The notes under the pieces are model-generated. The model did no database searches. It had not been told where the DNA came from and saw only the letters and a program-made list of their open reading frames with translations. From Flavobacterium sp. 9 (GTDB taxonomy: Bacteria > Bacteroidota > Bacteroidia > Flavobacteriales > Flavobacteriaceae): 64,000 bases of DNA. The position numbers were made by a program, and so were the translations under genes. Positions 8,767-17,443 of the stretch are shown piece after piece. How positions within the stretch are numbered: position 1 is the first letter of the stretch; each line of letters starts with the position of its first letter. Location: NCBI RefSeq assembly GCF_002754195.1, contig NZ_PEEU01000001.1, positions 3,348,001 through 3,412,000 on the forward strand, in the 5' to 3' direction.

Positions 8767-11406
8767 ATGAAAAAGCTACACCAGTATTTAGGTACATTAC
8801 TTTTAATGTTTTGCCTGTTTTTTTTACCAAATAATCTATTTGCCCAAAATAAAGGCATTATATCAGGAAAAGTATTAGACGACAGGGGAGTAACCGTTCC
8901 GGGTGCAAATGTGACTCTTAAGGAAACAGGAAAAAGCACTATTACAGATGAAAACGGAGGATATTCATTCTCTAATATCGATGCAGGAACTTACACTATT
9001 ATTGCAACAAATGTGGGTTATAAAACTTTCGAAAAACAAATTGCAATAAAAGAAGGCGAATCTCTAGATGTAAATTTACTTCTTGAAGGAGAATCACAAA
9101 GTCTAAAAGAAGTTGTGGTTACAGGATCATCAGCGCCAAGATCTAAATTGGAATCCAGCGTTGCAATTACTACAATGGGCGCAAAAGCAATCGAAGACAG
9201 AGCGCCATCAAGTACAGCGGCTTTGCTTCAAACAATTCCGGGATTTGTAGTTGAAGCATCTGGAGGAGAAATTGGAAACAACCTTTTTGCAAGAGGAATT
9301 CCTTCAGCAGGAGCTTATGAATATGTACAAATTCAGGAAGACGGATTGCCGGTTTTTGAAGATGGAGCTTTGCAATTTGCCAATGCCGATACATTTTACA
9401 GATTAGACGAAACGGTAAGCAAAATGGAAGCTGTTCGTGGAGGTTCAGCATCAATTTTTGCCAATAATGCTCCGGGTGGAATTATCAATTTCATTTCGAA
9501 AACAGGTCAGAATGAATTTATGGGAAGAGCAAAATTCACGACTTCAGACTACGGAATGTTCAGAACAGATCTTAATTTATCAGGTGCTTTGATTAAAGAT
9601 AAATTGTTTTTTAATGTTGGAGGTTTTTACAGAGCCGATAATGGTGTAAGAAATACAGGTTTTACAGCAAATAAAGGAGGACAAATAAAAGGAAACATCA
9701 CGTATAAATTTGATGACAACGATTATTTAAGAGTTAATTTCAAGCATCTTGACGACAGAAATACATTCTATTTGCCAATTCCTTTAAAAAGTAATAACGG
9801 AAAAATTGAAGGGATTCCAGGATTTAATCCAAATTATGGAACTTTGACTTCAGTAAATTTCAGCCACTTAAATGTGCCTCAATATGGTGGCGGAACTTTT
9901 AGTGCAGATTTAGAAGATGGTTCACATCCGGTTATCAACTCAATTGGAGCTGAATTCAAAAAGAAAATATCTGAGAAAGTAACATTCAAAAATGCATTTA
10001 AACAAACAAGTATTGATTTGAATTACAATGCAATTTTTCCAAATGGTGGACCTTGGACACAAAGCGCTTATGCAACAGATGTTCAAAATACAACGGCAAG
10101 CAATCTAACGTATTCTTATGTAGACAACGGGCAAACTCTTGATCCAAACGCTTTAATTATGAGAGCAGATCTTTGGCATATTGACAAAAAGATGAACAAT
10201 TTTGCGAATAATTTCTCTTTCAATTTTGATTTAGATCCTGTGAAATTAACGGCTGGTTATTACTATTCAAACTGGAAATCGAATCAATACTGGAACTGGA
10301 ATTCTTATTTAGTAGGCGTTTCGGATAATCCAAGATTGTTAAACGTAAAAGACAATACAACCGGAGTTGATCACACTTGGAACGGAATAGAAAGAATCAC
10401 TTGGTTAGAAAGAGACGCTCAAACCAAAGGTCTTTTGAACGATATTTATGCTGATGCAGAAATTAAAGCGACAGATAATTTGACATTCAATGCAGGTTTA
10501 AGATACAACAAAGACAAATATTCAGGTTATAGAGACAACGCGAGATTTTTTGCAGAAAACTTAGGAGTTTTAGATAACAATACGGCTGATGATAAGGTTA
10601 CTACCGTAAAAGGAAATCCATATACATATTGGAGATATGATGTAAGCGAATGGTCTTATACAGCGGCAGGAAACTACAAATTCAATGATAATATGGCTTC
10701 GTATGTTCGTTATAGCCACGGATTTAGATCTCCAATTGAAGAGTCGTTTTATGATAATGCAGCAGATTTAAGCAAACTAGAAAATACAGAAGTAAATCAG
10801 TTTGAGTTAGGTTATAAATATTCTAATTCATTCTTTAATGTGAATGCCAATTTATTTCACATGGGTTTAAAAAATGTTGCTTTTACAGACATTTTATCTG
10901 ACGGATCTTCTGAAAACAAATTTGCCGACGTAAACAATATTGGTCTTGAAGTAGAAACTAACGTGAGATATGAAATCGTAAAACTGAATTTCACTTTCAC
11001 AGTTCAAAAACCGGAATACGATAATTTTACAGGAACAAATGCTGACGGTTCGACTTTTGATTTTAACGGAAATACAGCACGAAGAATCCCTAAATTCTTC
11101 TGCAACTTAAGACCAGAAGTAGATATTACAAAAGATCTTACGGCTTATGTTCAGTTTTCTTATTACGACAAAAAATTCACGAATCAGGATAACAAACAAG
11201 TTTTACCGGCTTATAAAGAAGTTGGAGCAGGTTTAAATTATACATATAATAATCTTCGTTTTGCTGTAGATGCTTCGAATTTATTCAACGAAATTGGTTT
11301 AACAGAAGGAGATCCAAGACAAACAACTTCTGCCGCAAGCGATGTGTTTATGGCAAGACCTATTTTAGGACGCGCGTTTAGATTTTCGGTAGCGATTAAT
11401 TTCTAA
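8767..11406 (+). CDS. TonB-dependent outer-membrane receptor, probable trehalose/oligosaccharide uptake
   Basis: An 879-residue TonB-dependent transporter. It has a signal peptide ending NNLFAQ (about residue 27), a carboxypeptidase-regulatory-like beta-sandwich (about 30-110, GKVLDDRGVTVPGANV), a plug domain (about 120-240, with EAVRGGSASIFANNAPGGI) and a 22-strand barrel ending in the required C-terminal Phe (FRFSVAINF). There is no SusD-like partner next to it, so it is not a standard SusCD pair. It is first in an apparent operon with an MFS permease and a trehalase and divergent from a LacI regulator. Uptake of trehalose or a trehalose-containing glycoside is inferred from that context. 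Confidence 0.92.
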   Translation: MKKLHQYLGTLLLMFCLFFLPNNLFAQNKGIISGKVLDDRGVTVPGANVTLKETGKSTITDENGGYSFSNIDAGTYTIIATNVGYKTFEKQIAIKEGESLDVNLLLEGESQSLKEVVVTGSSAPRSKLESSVAITTMGAKAIEDRAPSSTAALLQTIPGFVVEASGGEIGNNLFARGIPSAGAYEYVQIQEDGLPVFEDGALQFANADTFYRLDETVSKMEAVRGGSASIFANNAPGGIINFISKTGQNEFMGRAKFTTSDYGMFRTDLNLSGALIKDKLFFNVGGFYRADNGVRNTGFTANKGGQIKGNITYKFDDNDYLRVNFKHLDDRNTFYLPIPLKSNNGKIEGIPGFNPNYGTLTSVNFSHLNVPQYGGGTFSADLEDGSHPVINSIGAEFKKKISEKVTFKNAFKQTSIDLNYNAIFPNGGPWTQSAYATDVQNTTASNLTYSYVDNGQTLDPNALIMRADLWHIDKKMNNFANNFSFNFDLDPVKLTAGYYYSNWKSNQYWNWNSYLVGVSDNPRLLNVKDNTTGVDHTWNGIERITWLERDAQTKGLLNDIYADAEIKATDNLTFNAGLRYNKDKYSGYRDNARFFAENLGVLDNNTADDKVTTVKGNPYTYWRYDVSEWSYTAAGNYKFNDNMASYVRYSHGFRSPIEESFYDNAADLSKLENTEVNQFELGYKYSNSFFNVNANLFHMGLKNVAFTDILSDGSSENKFADVNNIGLEVETNVRYEIVKLNFTFTVQKPEYDNFTGTNADGSTFDFNGNTARRIPKFFCNLRPEVDITKDLTAYVQFSYYDKKFTNQDNKQVLPAYKEVGAGLNYTYNNLRFAVDASNLFNEIGLTEGDPRQTTSAASDVFMARPILGRAFRFSVAINF

Positions 11407-11450
11407 ATTTATATTTATACAAACGCATTATAACGCGTTTTACACAACAT

Positions 11451-11494
11451 ACGGTATTGTAGAGGCGCACAGCAGTGCGTCTCCGCACCGTAAA
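11451..11494. repeat. Intergenic hairpin between receptor and MFS genes
   Basis: A 9-bp stem with one G-T pair (11462-11470 with 11475-11483, tetraloop AGCA) is enclosed by a short outer pairing of ACGGT and ACCGT. There is no T-run, so it is not a classical terminator. It may reduce downstream expression relative to the receptor, or be a dispersed repeat of the genus. Confidence 0.55.
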
Positions 11495-11529
11495 CGTAAA
11501 ACATCGGCAACAAATCACATCCGAAAAAA

Positions 11530-12750
11530 ATGAAAAACATAGGAATCAAAATCTCTCTTTATCTTAATTATTTTGTCTTCGCCATTTTATTAAACAGCGT
11601 AGGTATTGTGATTCTAAAATCGCAAAGAAATTATGGAGTAGATGAAGTTCAGGCAAGTATTTTAGAAGCTTTTAAAGACATGCCAATTGCTATTGTATCT
11701 TTTTTTATAGCCTCTTTTTTACCAAGAATAGGCTATAGAAAATCGATGTTAATAGGATTAGGTTTGGTTACTTTGGCTTGTATTTCTATGTATTTTGGAA
11801 ACTCATTTGACAATGCTAAAATTCTTTTTGCAACCGTTGGAGTTTCATTTGCTTTGATCAAAGTTTCGGTTTATTCGCTAATTGGAACTGTGACCGAAAC
11901 CAAAAAAGAACACAATGCTTTGATGAGTAGTATTGAAGGCTTTTTTATGGTTGGGATTGCGTTGGCTTATTTTTTATTTCCAGCTTTTAATAATGAAAAC
12001 GATCCAAATTCATGGCTAAATGTATATTGGTTTTTGGCTGCATTATCGTTCCTGTCATTTTTGTTTTTATTTTTTGTAAAATTCAAAGAGCCGGAAGTTT
12101 CGGCAGGAGCAAATCTCAAAGATGACTTTCTGCAGATGTTCAAATTAATGGCAAAATTACTTACTGTTATTTTTGTTATAAGCGTCTTTTTGTTTGTTAT
12201 GATCGAACAGGGAATCCTTTCGTGGTTGCCAACGTTCAATACAAAAGTGCTTCATTTACCGGAGAATATCAGTATAATGATGGCAAGTATTTTAGCTATT
12301 TCATTAGCAATTGGCCGAATGATTGCAGGTATTGTAACTAAAAAAGTAAACTGGATCTGGGTTTTAAGTGTGTGCATTTTTTCGGCAATGCTGATCGTGA
12401 TTTTTGTACTTCCTAAAACTGTTGGACTAGAAGTTAAAAGCATCAACACACTTTCGGATATACCTTTAATTGGTTTTGCATTTCCTTTAATCGGATTGTT
12501 TATTGCGCCAATTTATCCCTTGTTAAATTCGATTGTATTAAGTGCTTTACCAAAGAATTTACAAAGCTCAATGACCGGATTAATTGTAATATTTTCTGCT
12601 CTTGGCGGAACATTAGGTTCCAGAATAACAGGCTGGTTGTTTAAAAATGAAGGACCGGAAAACGCATTTTATTTTACTTTAATTCCAATGTCTTTATTAT
12701 TAATATCCTTTTTTATTCTCAAAAAAATAACTGCAAAAGATGAAATTTAA
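11530..12750 (+). CDS. MFS sugar permease, probable trehalose importer
   Basis: A 406-residue major facilitator protein with about 12 hydrophobic segments and a central cytoplasmic loop. It moves a solute across the inner membrane. Motif A-like sequence follows TM2 (RIGYRKSMLIGLG). The gene sits between a TonB receptor and a trehalase, and its stop codon overlaps the trehalase start by 11 bp, so translation is probably coupled. The inferred role is to carry trehalose from periplasm to cytoplasm, where the trehalase, which has no signal peptide, would act. Substrate is inferred; the fold is clear. Confidence 0.88.
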   Translation: MKNIGIKISLYLNYFVFAILLNSVGIVILKSQRNYGVDEVQASILEAFKDMPIAIVSFFIASFLPRIGYRKSMLIGLGLVTLACISMYFGNSFDNAKILFATVGVSFALIKVSVYSLIGTVTETKKEHNALMSSIEGFFMVGIALAYFLFPAFNNENDPNSWLNVYWFLAALSFLSFLFLFFVKFKEPEVSAGANLKDDFLQMFKLMAKLLTVIFVISVFLFVMIEQGILSWLPTFNTKVLHLPENISIMMASILAISLAIGRMIAGIVTKKVNWIWVLSVCIFSAMLIVIFVLPKTVGLEVKSINTLSDIPLIGFAFPLIGLFIAPIYPLLNSIVLSALPKNLQSSMTGLIVIFSALGGTLGSRITGWLFKNEGPENAFYFTLIPMSLLLISFFILKKITAKDEI

Positions 12751-14605
12751 ATTACATATAACCCAAACCATCGAAAAATTATTGGCTCAGGAAGATACTG
12801 ATGGCGATAAAAAAATAACGATTGATGATCATGGTCCAAAGAAATTTCTGTTGTACGATCAAGATGGGAATCCGGCAGTTATTGAAGGAACTTATCAGCT
12901 TTCGAATTTATTGCAGGAATTGGCTTTGGCTAAAAAAAACAAAACCGAATTTGCCGAAATCAATCTGAATGAAATTACCGAAGATCCTGTAAAAAGGATT
13001 TCGAGAAAGATAAAAAACCTATATTGGAAAGGTCTTACGCGAACAATTGATGCTGATGGCGTAAAGAAAATCCTAGAAGATAATAAGATCGAAAATGAAT
13101 TGGCTTATTTGTATGTGCCTTTTGGTGATGAAATTGTTTTTGATTATTTCAAGAAATTAGAAGCTACAACGCCAAAATTAAAAGTGGTGCAAATGCCTAA
13201 AAACATTTCGCCGGAATATGTGCTTTCGCTGAATAAACAACCCGGAATTTTAGCTTTGGCACTTCAAATAAAAAATAATGAAATTTCGGGAGTTCCGTTT
13301 GTAGTTCCTGGCGGAAGATTTAATGAAATGTACGGTTGGGACAGTTATTTTATTGCCAAAGGACTTTTGATCGACGATAAAATAGATCTTGCTTTAGGCA
13401 TTGCCGAGAATTTTAAATATCAAATCGATCATTATGGAAAAATCCTAAATGCCAACCGAAGCTATTATTTAACCCGTACGCAACCGCCACTTTATACGTC
13501 GCTAATTATAGATGTTTTAGAGAAGTCGAATCCGGATGTTTTCTGGATTGAAAGACATTTAAAAACCGCTATAAAAGAATATCAAACTGTTTGGATGGAA
13601 GAAGGAAAACGTCTTACAGCAAATGGATTAAATCGCTATAAAGCAGAAGGAATAGGACTTCCGTTTGAAGTTGAGGAAGGACATTTTGATGATATTCTAG
13701 AACAATATGCGCCGAAATATAATTTGTCTACAAGAGAATTTGAAAAGAAATATCTCGAAAGAGAAGTTGTAGATGCTGAACTGGATAAGTATTTTATTCA
13801 CGATCGAAGTATGCGCGAAAGCGGACACGATACAACAAATAGATTGGTTGGAGTTTGTGCCAATTTAAATACGGTTGCGATCAATAGTTTGCTTTATAAA
13901 TACGAAACCGACATTGCTTTCTTGATTAAAAAGTACTTCAAAAATGAATTTCAATATTTTGAAGACAAATCTTTTTCAAGTGAATATTGGATTTCGAAAG
14001 CCAACTCGAGGAAAGAGAAAATCAATAAAATGTGCTGGAATGCAGAATTAGGATGTTATCTGGATTATGATTTTGTAAACGAAAAGCAACATTTCTTTGA
14101 AGCAGCGCCAACTTTTTATCCGCTTTGGGCGAAAATAAGCACGCAGGAACAAGCTGAAATTTTGGTTAAAAAGACGCTTCCAAGGTTTAAAATGAAAGGG
14201 GGAATTGCAGGAAGTACCAAAGAATCGATTGCTGGTGTTGATGAAAATGCACCAATAAGACAATGGGATTATCCGTTTGGATGGGCGCCGCATCAAATGC
14301 TTTTATGGGAAGGTCTGCTGAATTATAATTTCAACGAAGAAGCTCAGGAAATGGTTTATCGATGGCTTTGGCTGATTACCAGAAATGCGGTTGATTATAA
14401 CGGAACCATTCCGGAGAAATTTGATTTGTCGATAAGCTCGCACAAAATTTTCGCAGAATACGGAAACGTAGGAACGGAATTCGATTACATAACCGAAGAA
14501 GGTTTTGGCTGGATGAACGCTTCTTATCAATACGGATTAACGATTTTAGAAGACGATTTAAAACAAAAACTATCAGATTTAGTCGATCCTGATGATTTGT
14601 TTTAA
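12740..14605 (+). CDS. GH37 alpha,alpha-trehalase with neutral-trehalase Ca-binding loop
   Basis: Hydrolyses trehalose to two glucose. Both GH37 signatures are present: PGGRFNEMYGWDSYF (190-204) and QWDYPFGWAP (508-517). By alignment with E. coli trehalase from memory, the catalytic acid should be D364 (in RESGHDTTNR) and the base E580 (in GNVGTEFDY, just before EEGFGW). The N-terminus carries EDTDGDKKITIDDHGP (18-33), an EF-hand-like loop that matches the calcium-binding segment known from fungal neutral trehalases. There is no signal peptide, so the enzyme is cytoplasmic. At 621 residues it is longer than bacterial TreF by about the size of the extra N-terminus. It overlaps the MFS gene by 11 bp. 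Confidence 0.95.
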   Translation: MKFKLHITQTIEKLLAQEDTDGDKKITIDDHGPKKFLLYDQDGNPAVIEGTYQLSNLLQELALAKKNKTEFAEINLNEITEDPVKRISRKIKNLYWKGLTRTIDADGVKKILEDNKIENELAYLYVPFGDEIVFDYFKKLEATTPKLKVVQMPKNISPEYVLSLNKQPGILALALQIKNNEISGVPFVVPGGRFNEMYGWDSYFIAKGLLIDDKIDLALGIAENFKYQIDHYGKILNANRSYYLTRTQPPLYTSLIIDVLEKSNPDVFWIERHLKTAIKEYQTVWMEEGKRLTANGLNRYKAEGIGLPFEVEEGHFDDILEQYAPKYNLSTREFEKKYLEREVVDAELDKYFIHDRSMRESGHDTTNRLVGVCANLNTVAINSLLYKYETDIAFLIKKYFKNEFQYFEDKSFSSEYWISKANSRKEKINKMCWNAELGCYLDYDFVNEKQHFFEAAPTFYPLWAKISTQEQAEILVKKTLPRFKMKGGIAGSTKESIAGVDENAPIRQWDYPFGWAPHQMLLWEGLLNYNFNEEAQEMVYRWLWLITRNAVDYNGTIPEKFDLSISSHKIFAEYGNVGTEFDYITEEGFGWMNASYQYGLTILEDDLKQKLSDLVDPDDLF

Positions 14606-14961
14606 TTATGGTCAATTTTTTTAAGATGTTATTCATTCCTTTAGGAATGTATGATTGGTAGATTTTTTTGATTGGATTTAATGGTATACGTTCCGTAGCA
14701 ACGTTTGATTATGTTCATAATCATTCATTGCGCAAAACAGAGGTGTCCCTACAGGACACTATGCAAATGTGTTACTATTTTTTTACCAACCAGATATTCC
14801 TAACGGAATAATTTATTTAAAATGACAAACCCGACAGGTTTTTAAAACTTGTCGGGTTTGTTGTTTACAAATGTGAATTTTTTGTCACGAATTCGACTAA
14901 TTTTTACTAATTTAATTGGGATAAAAATTCGCAGAGATTCGTGAAATTCGTGGCAAAAAAA
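14606..14961. repeat. Gene-free stretch with short hairpins and a dispersed repeat
   Basis: No gene is seen in these 356 bases. They hold several short palindromes (ATTCCTTTAGGAAT at 14635-14648, a GTGTCC/GGACAC hairpin near 14743-14759, ATTCC/GGAAT near 14798-14811), a strong hairpin at 14827-14859, and a CACGAATTCG/CGTGAAATTCGTGG-type imperfect inverted repeat at 14886-14956. The composition resembles the dispersed intergenic elements seen elsewhere in this window. Confidence 0.6.
14827..14859. terminator. Hairpin terminator, dispersed 33-bp family
   Basis: An AAACCCGACAGG stem pairs with its complement across a TTTTTAAAA loop. The same 33 bases, with one difference, recur at 31670-31702 after another gene cluster. 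Here it lies 222 bp after the trehalase stop and could end that operon. Confidence 0.7.
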
Positions 14962-15936
14962 CTAAACTTTTCTTCCCATTAAATTCTCGCCAAAAGTTCT
15001 AAGAATATCTTTCTTTTCGGCGTTGATATCCATTTTTTCTAAAGTATCAAAAGCCTTAAAAGTATACATTTCTATAGCATCTTGCGTTGCTTTTGAAGCG
15101 CCTGATTCATTAAAAATGCTTTTTGCAGTTTCTATTTTATCCGTATTATCGTCTAAATTCAAGCTGAATAATTTCTCTAATTCCGAAGCTTTTTCAGGTG
15201 ATGAAAATTCACGTGCTTTTAGATATAAATAGGTTTTTTTGTTTTCGATAATATCTCCGCCAACTTGTTTTCCGAAGGTTTCAGGATCTCCAAAAGCATC
15301 CAGAAAATCATCCTGAAGTTGGAAAGCCAATCCTAAATTCAATCCGAAATCATAAATTAAATCACCTTCTTTTTCAGATGTTTTAGCTACAATTGCACCC
15401 ATTTTCATGGCAGCAGCAACTAAAACGGCGGTTTTATATTCGATCATTTTTAGATATTCGGGAATTGTAACATCGTTTCTTTTTTCGAAATCAACATCCC
15501 ATTGTTGTCCTTCACAAACTTCAAGAGCAGTTTTGCTGAATAGTTTTGCTAAATCTCTAAAAACGTTTGGATCGTATTGTTCAAAATACTGATAAGCCAG
15601 AATAAGCATTGCATCTCCGGAAAGAATTCCGGTATTCAAATCCCATTTTTCATGTACAGTTTCCTGTCCTCTTCGCAAAGGTGCATCATCCATAATGTCA
15701 TCATGAACCAACGAAAAATTATGAAAAACTTCGACAGCCATTGCAGCCGGAAGCGCCACTTTATAATCGGTGTCAAAAACTTCTGAAGCCATTAAAGTTA
15801 GCACGGGACGCATTCTTTTTCCGCCAAGGCCCAAAATATATTCAATAGGTTCGTAAAGGTTTTTAGGCTCTTTGCTGATGCTTTGATTTTCTAAATATTT
15901 GATAAAAAAATCCTGGTATTGGCTAATATCGTGCAT
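14962..15936 (-). CDS. Trans-polyprenyl diphosphate synthase
   Basis: A 324-residue class I prenyltransferase that condenses IPP with allylic diphosphates in the cytoplasm. Both aspartate-rich motifs are present: the first in VHDDIMDDAPLRRGQ (about 79-93) and the second in FQLQDDFLDAFGD (about 210-222). GGKRMRPVL near residue 33 binds IPP. The first motif is the short bacterial-like or GGPP/FPP-type spacing; chain length cannot be set reliably from sequence alone, and FPP, GGPP or longer products remain possible. A minus-strand TATCTTTG promoter box lies at 15962-15969, 26 bp upstream. Confidence 0.92.
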   Translation of the reverse strand: MHDISQYQDFFIKYLENQSISKEPKNLYEPIEYILGLGGKRMRPVLTLMASEVFDTDYKVALPAAMAVEVFHNFSLVHDDIMDDAPLRRGQETVHEKWDLNTGILSGDAMLILAYQYFEQYDPNVFRDLAKLFSKTALEVCEGQQWDVDFEKRNDVTIPEYLKMIEYKTAVLVAAAMKMGAIVAKTSEKEGDLIYDFGLNLGLAFQLQDDFLDAFGDPETFGKQVGGDIIENKKTYLYLKAREFSSPEKASELEKLFSLNLDDNTDKIETAKSIFNESGASKATQDAIEMYTFKAFDTLEKMDINAEKKDILRTFGENLMGRKV

Positions 15937-16080
15937 AAAATATAATCTGAATTGCGAGCCTCAAAGATACAATTCATTATTAATTATTCCTTTTTTAAAA
16001 ATTTAAAAGATGAGTTTCCATTAAAAAGAGCTGTGAATCCCTTCATTTTAAAGGAATTAAAATAATTTATAAAAAAACTT

Positions 16081-16108
16081 GGAAACTTTTTTGGTGTTTA
16101 GAGTTTCC
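16081..16108. promoter_or_regulatory. Inverted-repeat operator 1 upstream of yceI-like gene
   Basis: GGAAACT (16081-16087), 14 bases, then AGTTTCC (16102-16108). The same 7-bp arms and the same 14-base gap occur twice more nearby. This copy overlaps the promoter spacer between TTG (16091-16093) and TATATTTG (16113-16120), so binding would block RNA polymerase. The TetR protein encoded at 16834 is the likely ligand. Confidence 0.85.
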
Positions 16109-16120
16109 TGTTTATATTTG
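16091..16120 (+). promoter_or_regulatory. Promoter of the YceI-family gene
   Basis: A -33 TTG (16091-16093) and a -7 TATATTTG (16113-16120) are separated by 19 bases, fitting the Bacteroidota TTG-N17-23-TAnnTTTG consensus. Operator 1 overlaps it and operator 2 lies just downstream of the expected start site. Confidence 0.75.
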
Positions 16121-16131
16121 CACCGTTAATT

Positions 16132-16159
16132 GGAAACTTCGAACACTGTAAAAGTTTCC
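16132..16159. promoter_or_regulatory. Inverted-repeat operator 2 upstream of yceI-like gene
   Basis: GGAAACT (16132-16138), 14 bases, AGTTTCC (16153-16159). It sits just downstream of the predicted transcription start, in the 5' untranslated region of the YceI-family gene, 45 bp before its start codon. It has the same geometry as operators 1 and 3. Confidence 0.85.
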
Positions 16160-16204
16160 GTGACGAGTTTTAATAATTTATAAACTCAATAAAATCAAAT
16201 ATTT

Positions 16205-16726
16205 ATGAAAACAACATGGACCTTAGATTCTAGCCAATCAGATGTTTTAATCAAAATGAGACATTCTATAATTGCTTATATGGGAGGAACGACTAATAAA
16301 TTTGGTGGCTACGTGAATATTGAAGACAATGAAATTGAGGATGCTTCGGTTGAGTTTTCATTAGATATCAATAACAAAAAAGATAGTTTTCAACAAATCG
16401 ATACTTATTTACAGCTTCAGGATTTTTTTGATGTAGATGAGCATCCGATTATTAGTTTCAAATCGACTTCATTTCAAAAAATAAACAATAACATCAACTT
16501 TTTTAAAGGTGATCTTACTATAAAAGATGTCACTAAAGTGGTTGAGCTTGATGCTGAGTTTATTGGAATCAATACTTACAACGGTGAAAGAAAAGTTGCT
16601 TTTGAAATTAAAGGAGACATCAAACGTCAGGATTTTGGCTTGGATTATAACTCATTTAATCATAATGGAGGTTTGGCTTTAGGAAAAGATATTAAGCTTA
16701 TAGCTAATCTTGAATTTAGTATATAA
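16205..16726 (+). CDS. YceI-family lipid-binding-like protein
   Basis: A 173-residue YceI-like protein: WTLDSSQSDVLIKMRHS at the N-terminus, GGYVNIEDNEIEDASVEFSLD and DFFDVDEHPIISFKST in the middle. YceI proteins are lipocalin-like barrels that bind polyprenyl or amphiphilic molecules. There is no signal peptide here, so it should be cytoplasmic, unlike E. coli YceI. It is transcribed from a promoter carrying two of the GGAAACT-N14-AGTTTCC operators and lies just upstream of tetR and the efflux pump. It is likely part of the same response, perhaps to a hydrophobic compound. Confidence 0.88.
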   Translation: MKTTWTLDSSQSDVLIKMRHSIIAYMGGTTNKFGGYVNIEDNEIEDASVEFSLDINNKKDSFQQIDTYLQLQDFFDVDEHPIISFKSTSFQKINNNINFFKGDLTIKDVTKVVELDAEFIGINTYNGERKVAFEIKGDIKRQDFGLDYNSFNHNGGLALGKDIKLIANLEFSI

Positions 16727-16772
16727 ATCTTACATGAAGAATAAATTAATGTAAAATTATTACAAATAGCAT

Positions 16773-16800
16773 GGAAACTATTTTTTTGATTTTAGTTTCC
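16773..16800. promoter_or_regulatory. Inverted-repeat operator 3 upstream of tetR
   Basis: GGAAACT (16773-16779), 14 bases, AGTTTCC (16794-16800). It ends four bases before the TATATTTG promoter box of tetR, so it covers the promoter spacer. Same arms and spacing as operators 1 and 2; consistent with autoregulation by the TetR protein. Confidence 0.85.
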
Positions 16801-16812
16801 TAAGTATATTTG
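16786..16812 (+). promoter_or_regulatory. Promoter of the tetR-tolC-adaptor-RND operon
   Basis: TTG at 16786-16788 and TATATTTG at 16805-16812, 16 bases apart, slightly below the usual spacing. The expected start site is near 16818, leaving a 16-base leader before the ATG at 16834. Confidence 0.65.
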
Positions 16813-16833
16813 TAATGCAATTTGAAAGTTAAA

Positions 16834-17433
16834 ATGAAAGAGAAAATCATATCAAAAGCAAGTGAATTATTTTTAAAGCTTGGTTTTAAAAGCGTTACAA
16901 TGGATGATATCGCGGGCGAAATGTGTATTTCTAAAAAAACGATTTATAAATATTTCTGTAACAAAGAAGTTTTAATCGAAGAGAGTACATCTACAGTTCA
17001 TAAACAAGTACACGAAGTTATTGATACGATTGTAGCCAAAGATTATAATGCGATTCACGAGAATTTTGAAATTAGAGAAATGTTCCGTGATATGTTTAAA
17101 AACGCAACAGATACCTCTCCGTTATATCAGTTAAAAAAGCATTATCCTGAGATTTATCAAAATATAATGACTCACGAAATCGATCAGTGTAATCATTATT
17201 TCAGAGATAATATTTTGAAAGGAATTCGCGAAGATCTATACAGAGCAGATTTGAATATAGATTTATATGTAAAGTTTTATTACACTTTGATTTTTCATAT
17301 AAACGAGACTACGGTTTCAGAACGAGAAGCACAAAAAATAGAATTAGAAGCGCTGGAGTATCACACCAGAGCAATGGCAACCGAAAAGGGAATACTGGAA
17401 TTAGAAAAACAACTTAAAAAAATTACTATTTAA
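16834..17433 (+). CDS. TetR/AcrR-family repressor
   Basis: A 199-residue TetR regulator. The N-terminal helix-turn-helix is clear (IISKASELFLKLGFKSVTMDDIA then MCISKKTIYKYFCNKEVLIEE, residues about 4-50). The rest is a helical ligand-binding domain of no recognisable subclass. The open frame begins at a TTG at 16822, but the ATG at 16834 is chosen because it fits the family and the promoter position. It is followed at 10 bp by tolC and should control the efflux operon, itself and the YceI gene through the three inverted repeats. Inducer unknown. Confidence 0.93.
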   Translation: MKEKIISKASELFLKLGFKSVTMDDIAGEMCISKKTIYKYFCNKEVLIEESTSTVHKQVHEVIDTIVAKDYNAIHENFEIREMFRDMFKNATDTSPLYQLKKHYPEIYQNIMTHEIDQCNHYFRDNILKGIREDLYRADLNIDLYVKFYYTLIFHINETTVSEREAQKIELEALEYHTRAMATEKGILELEKQLKKITI

Positions 17434-17443
17434 TCATCAATCT

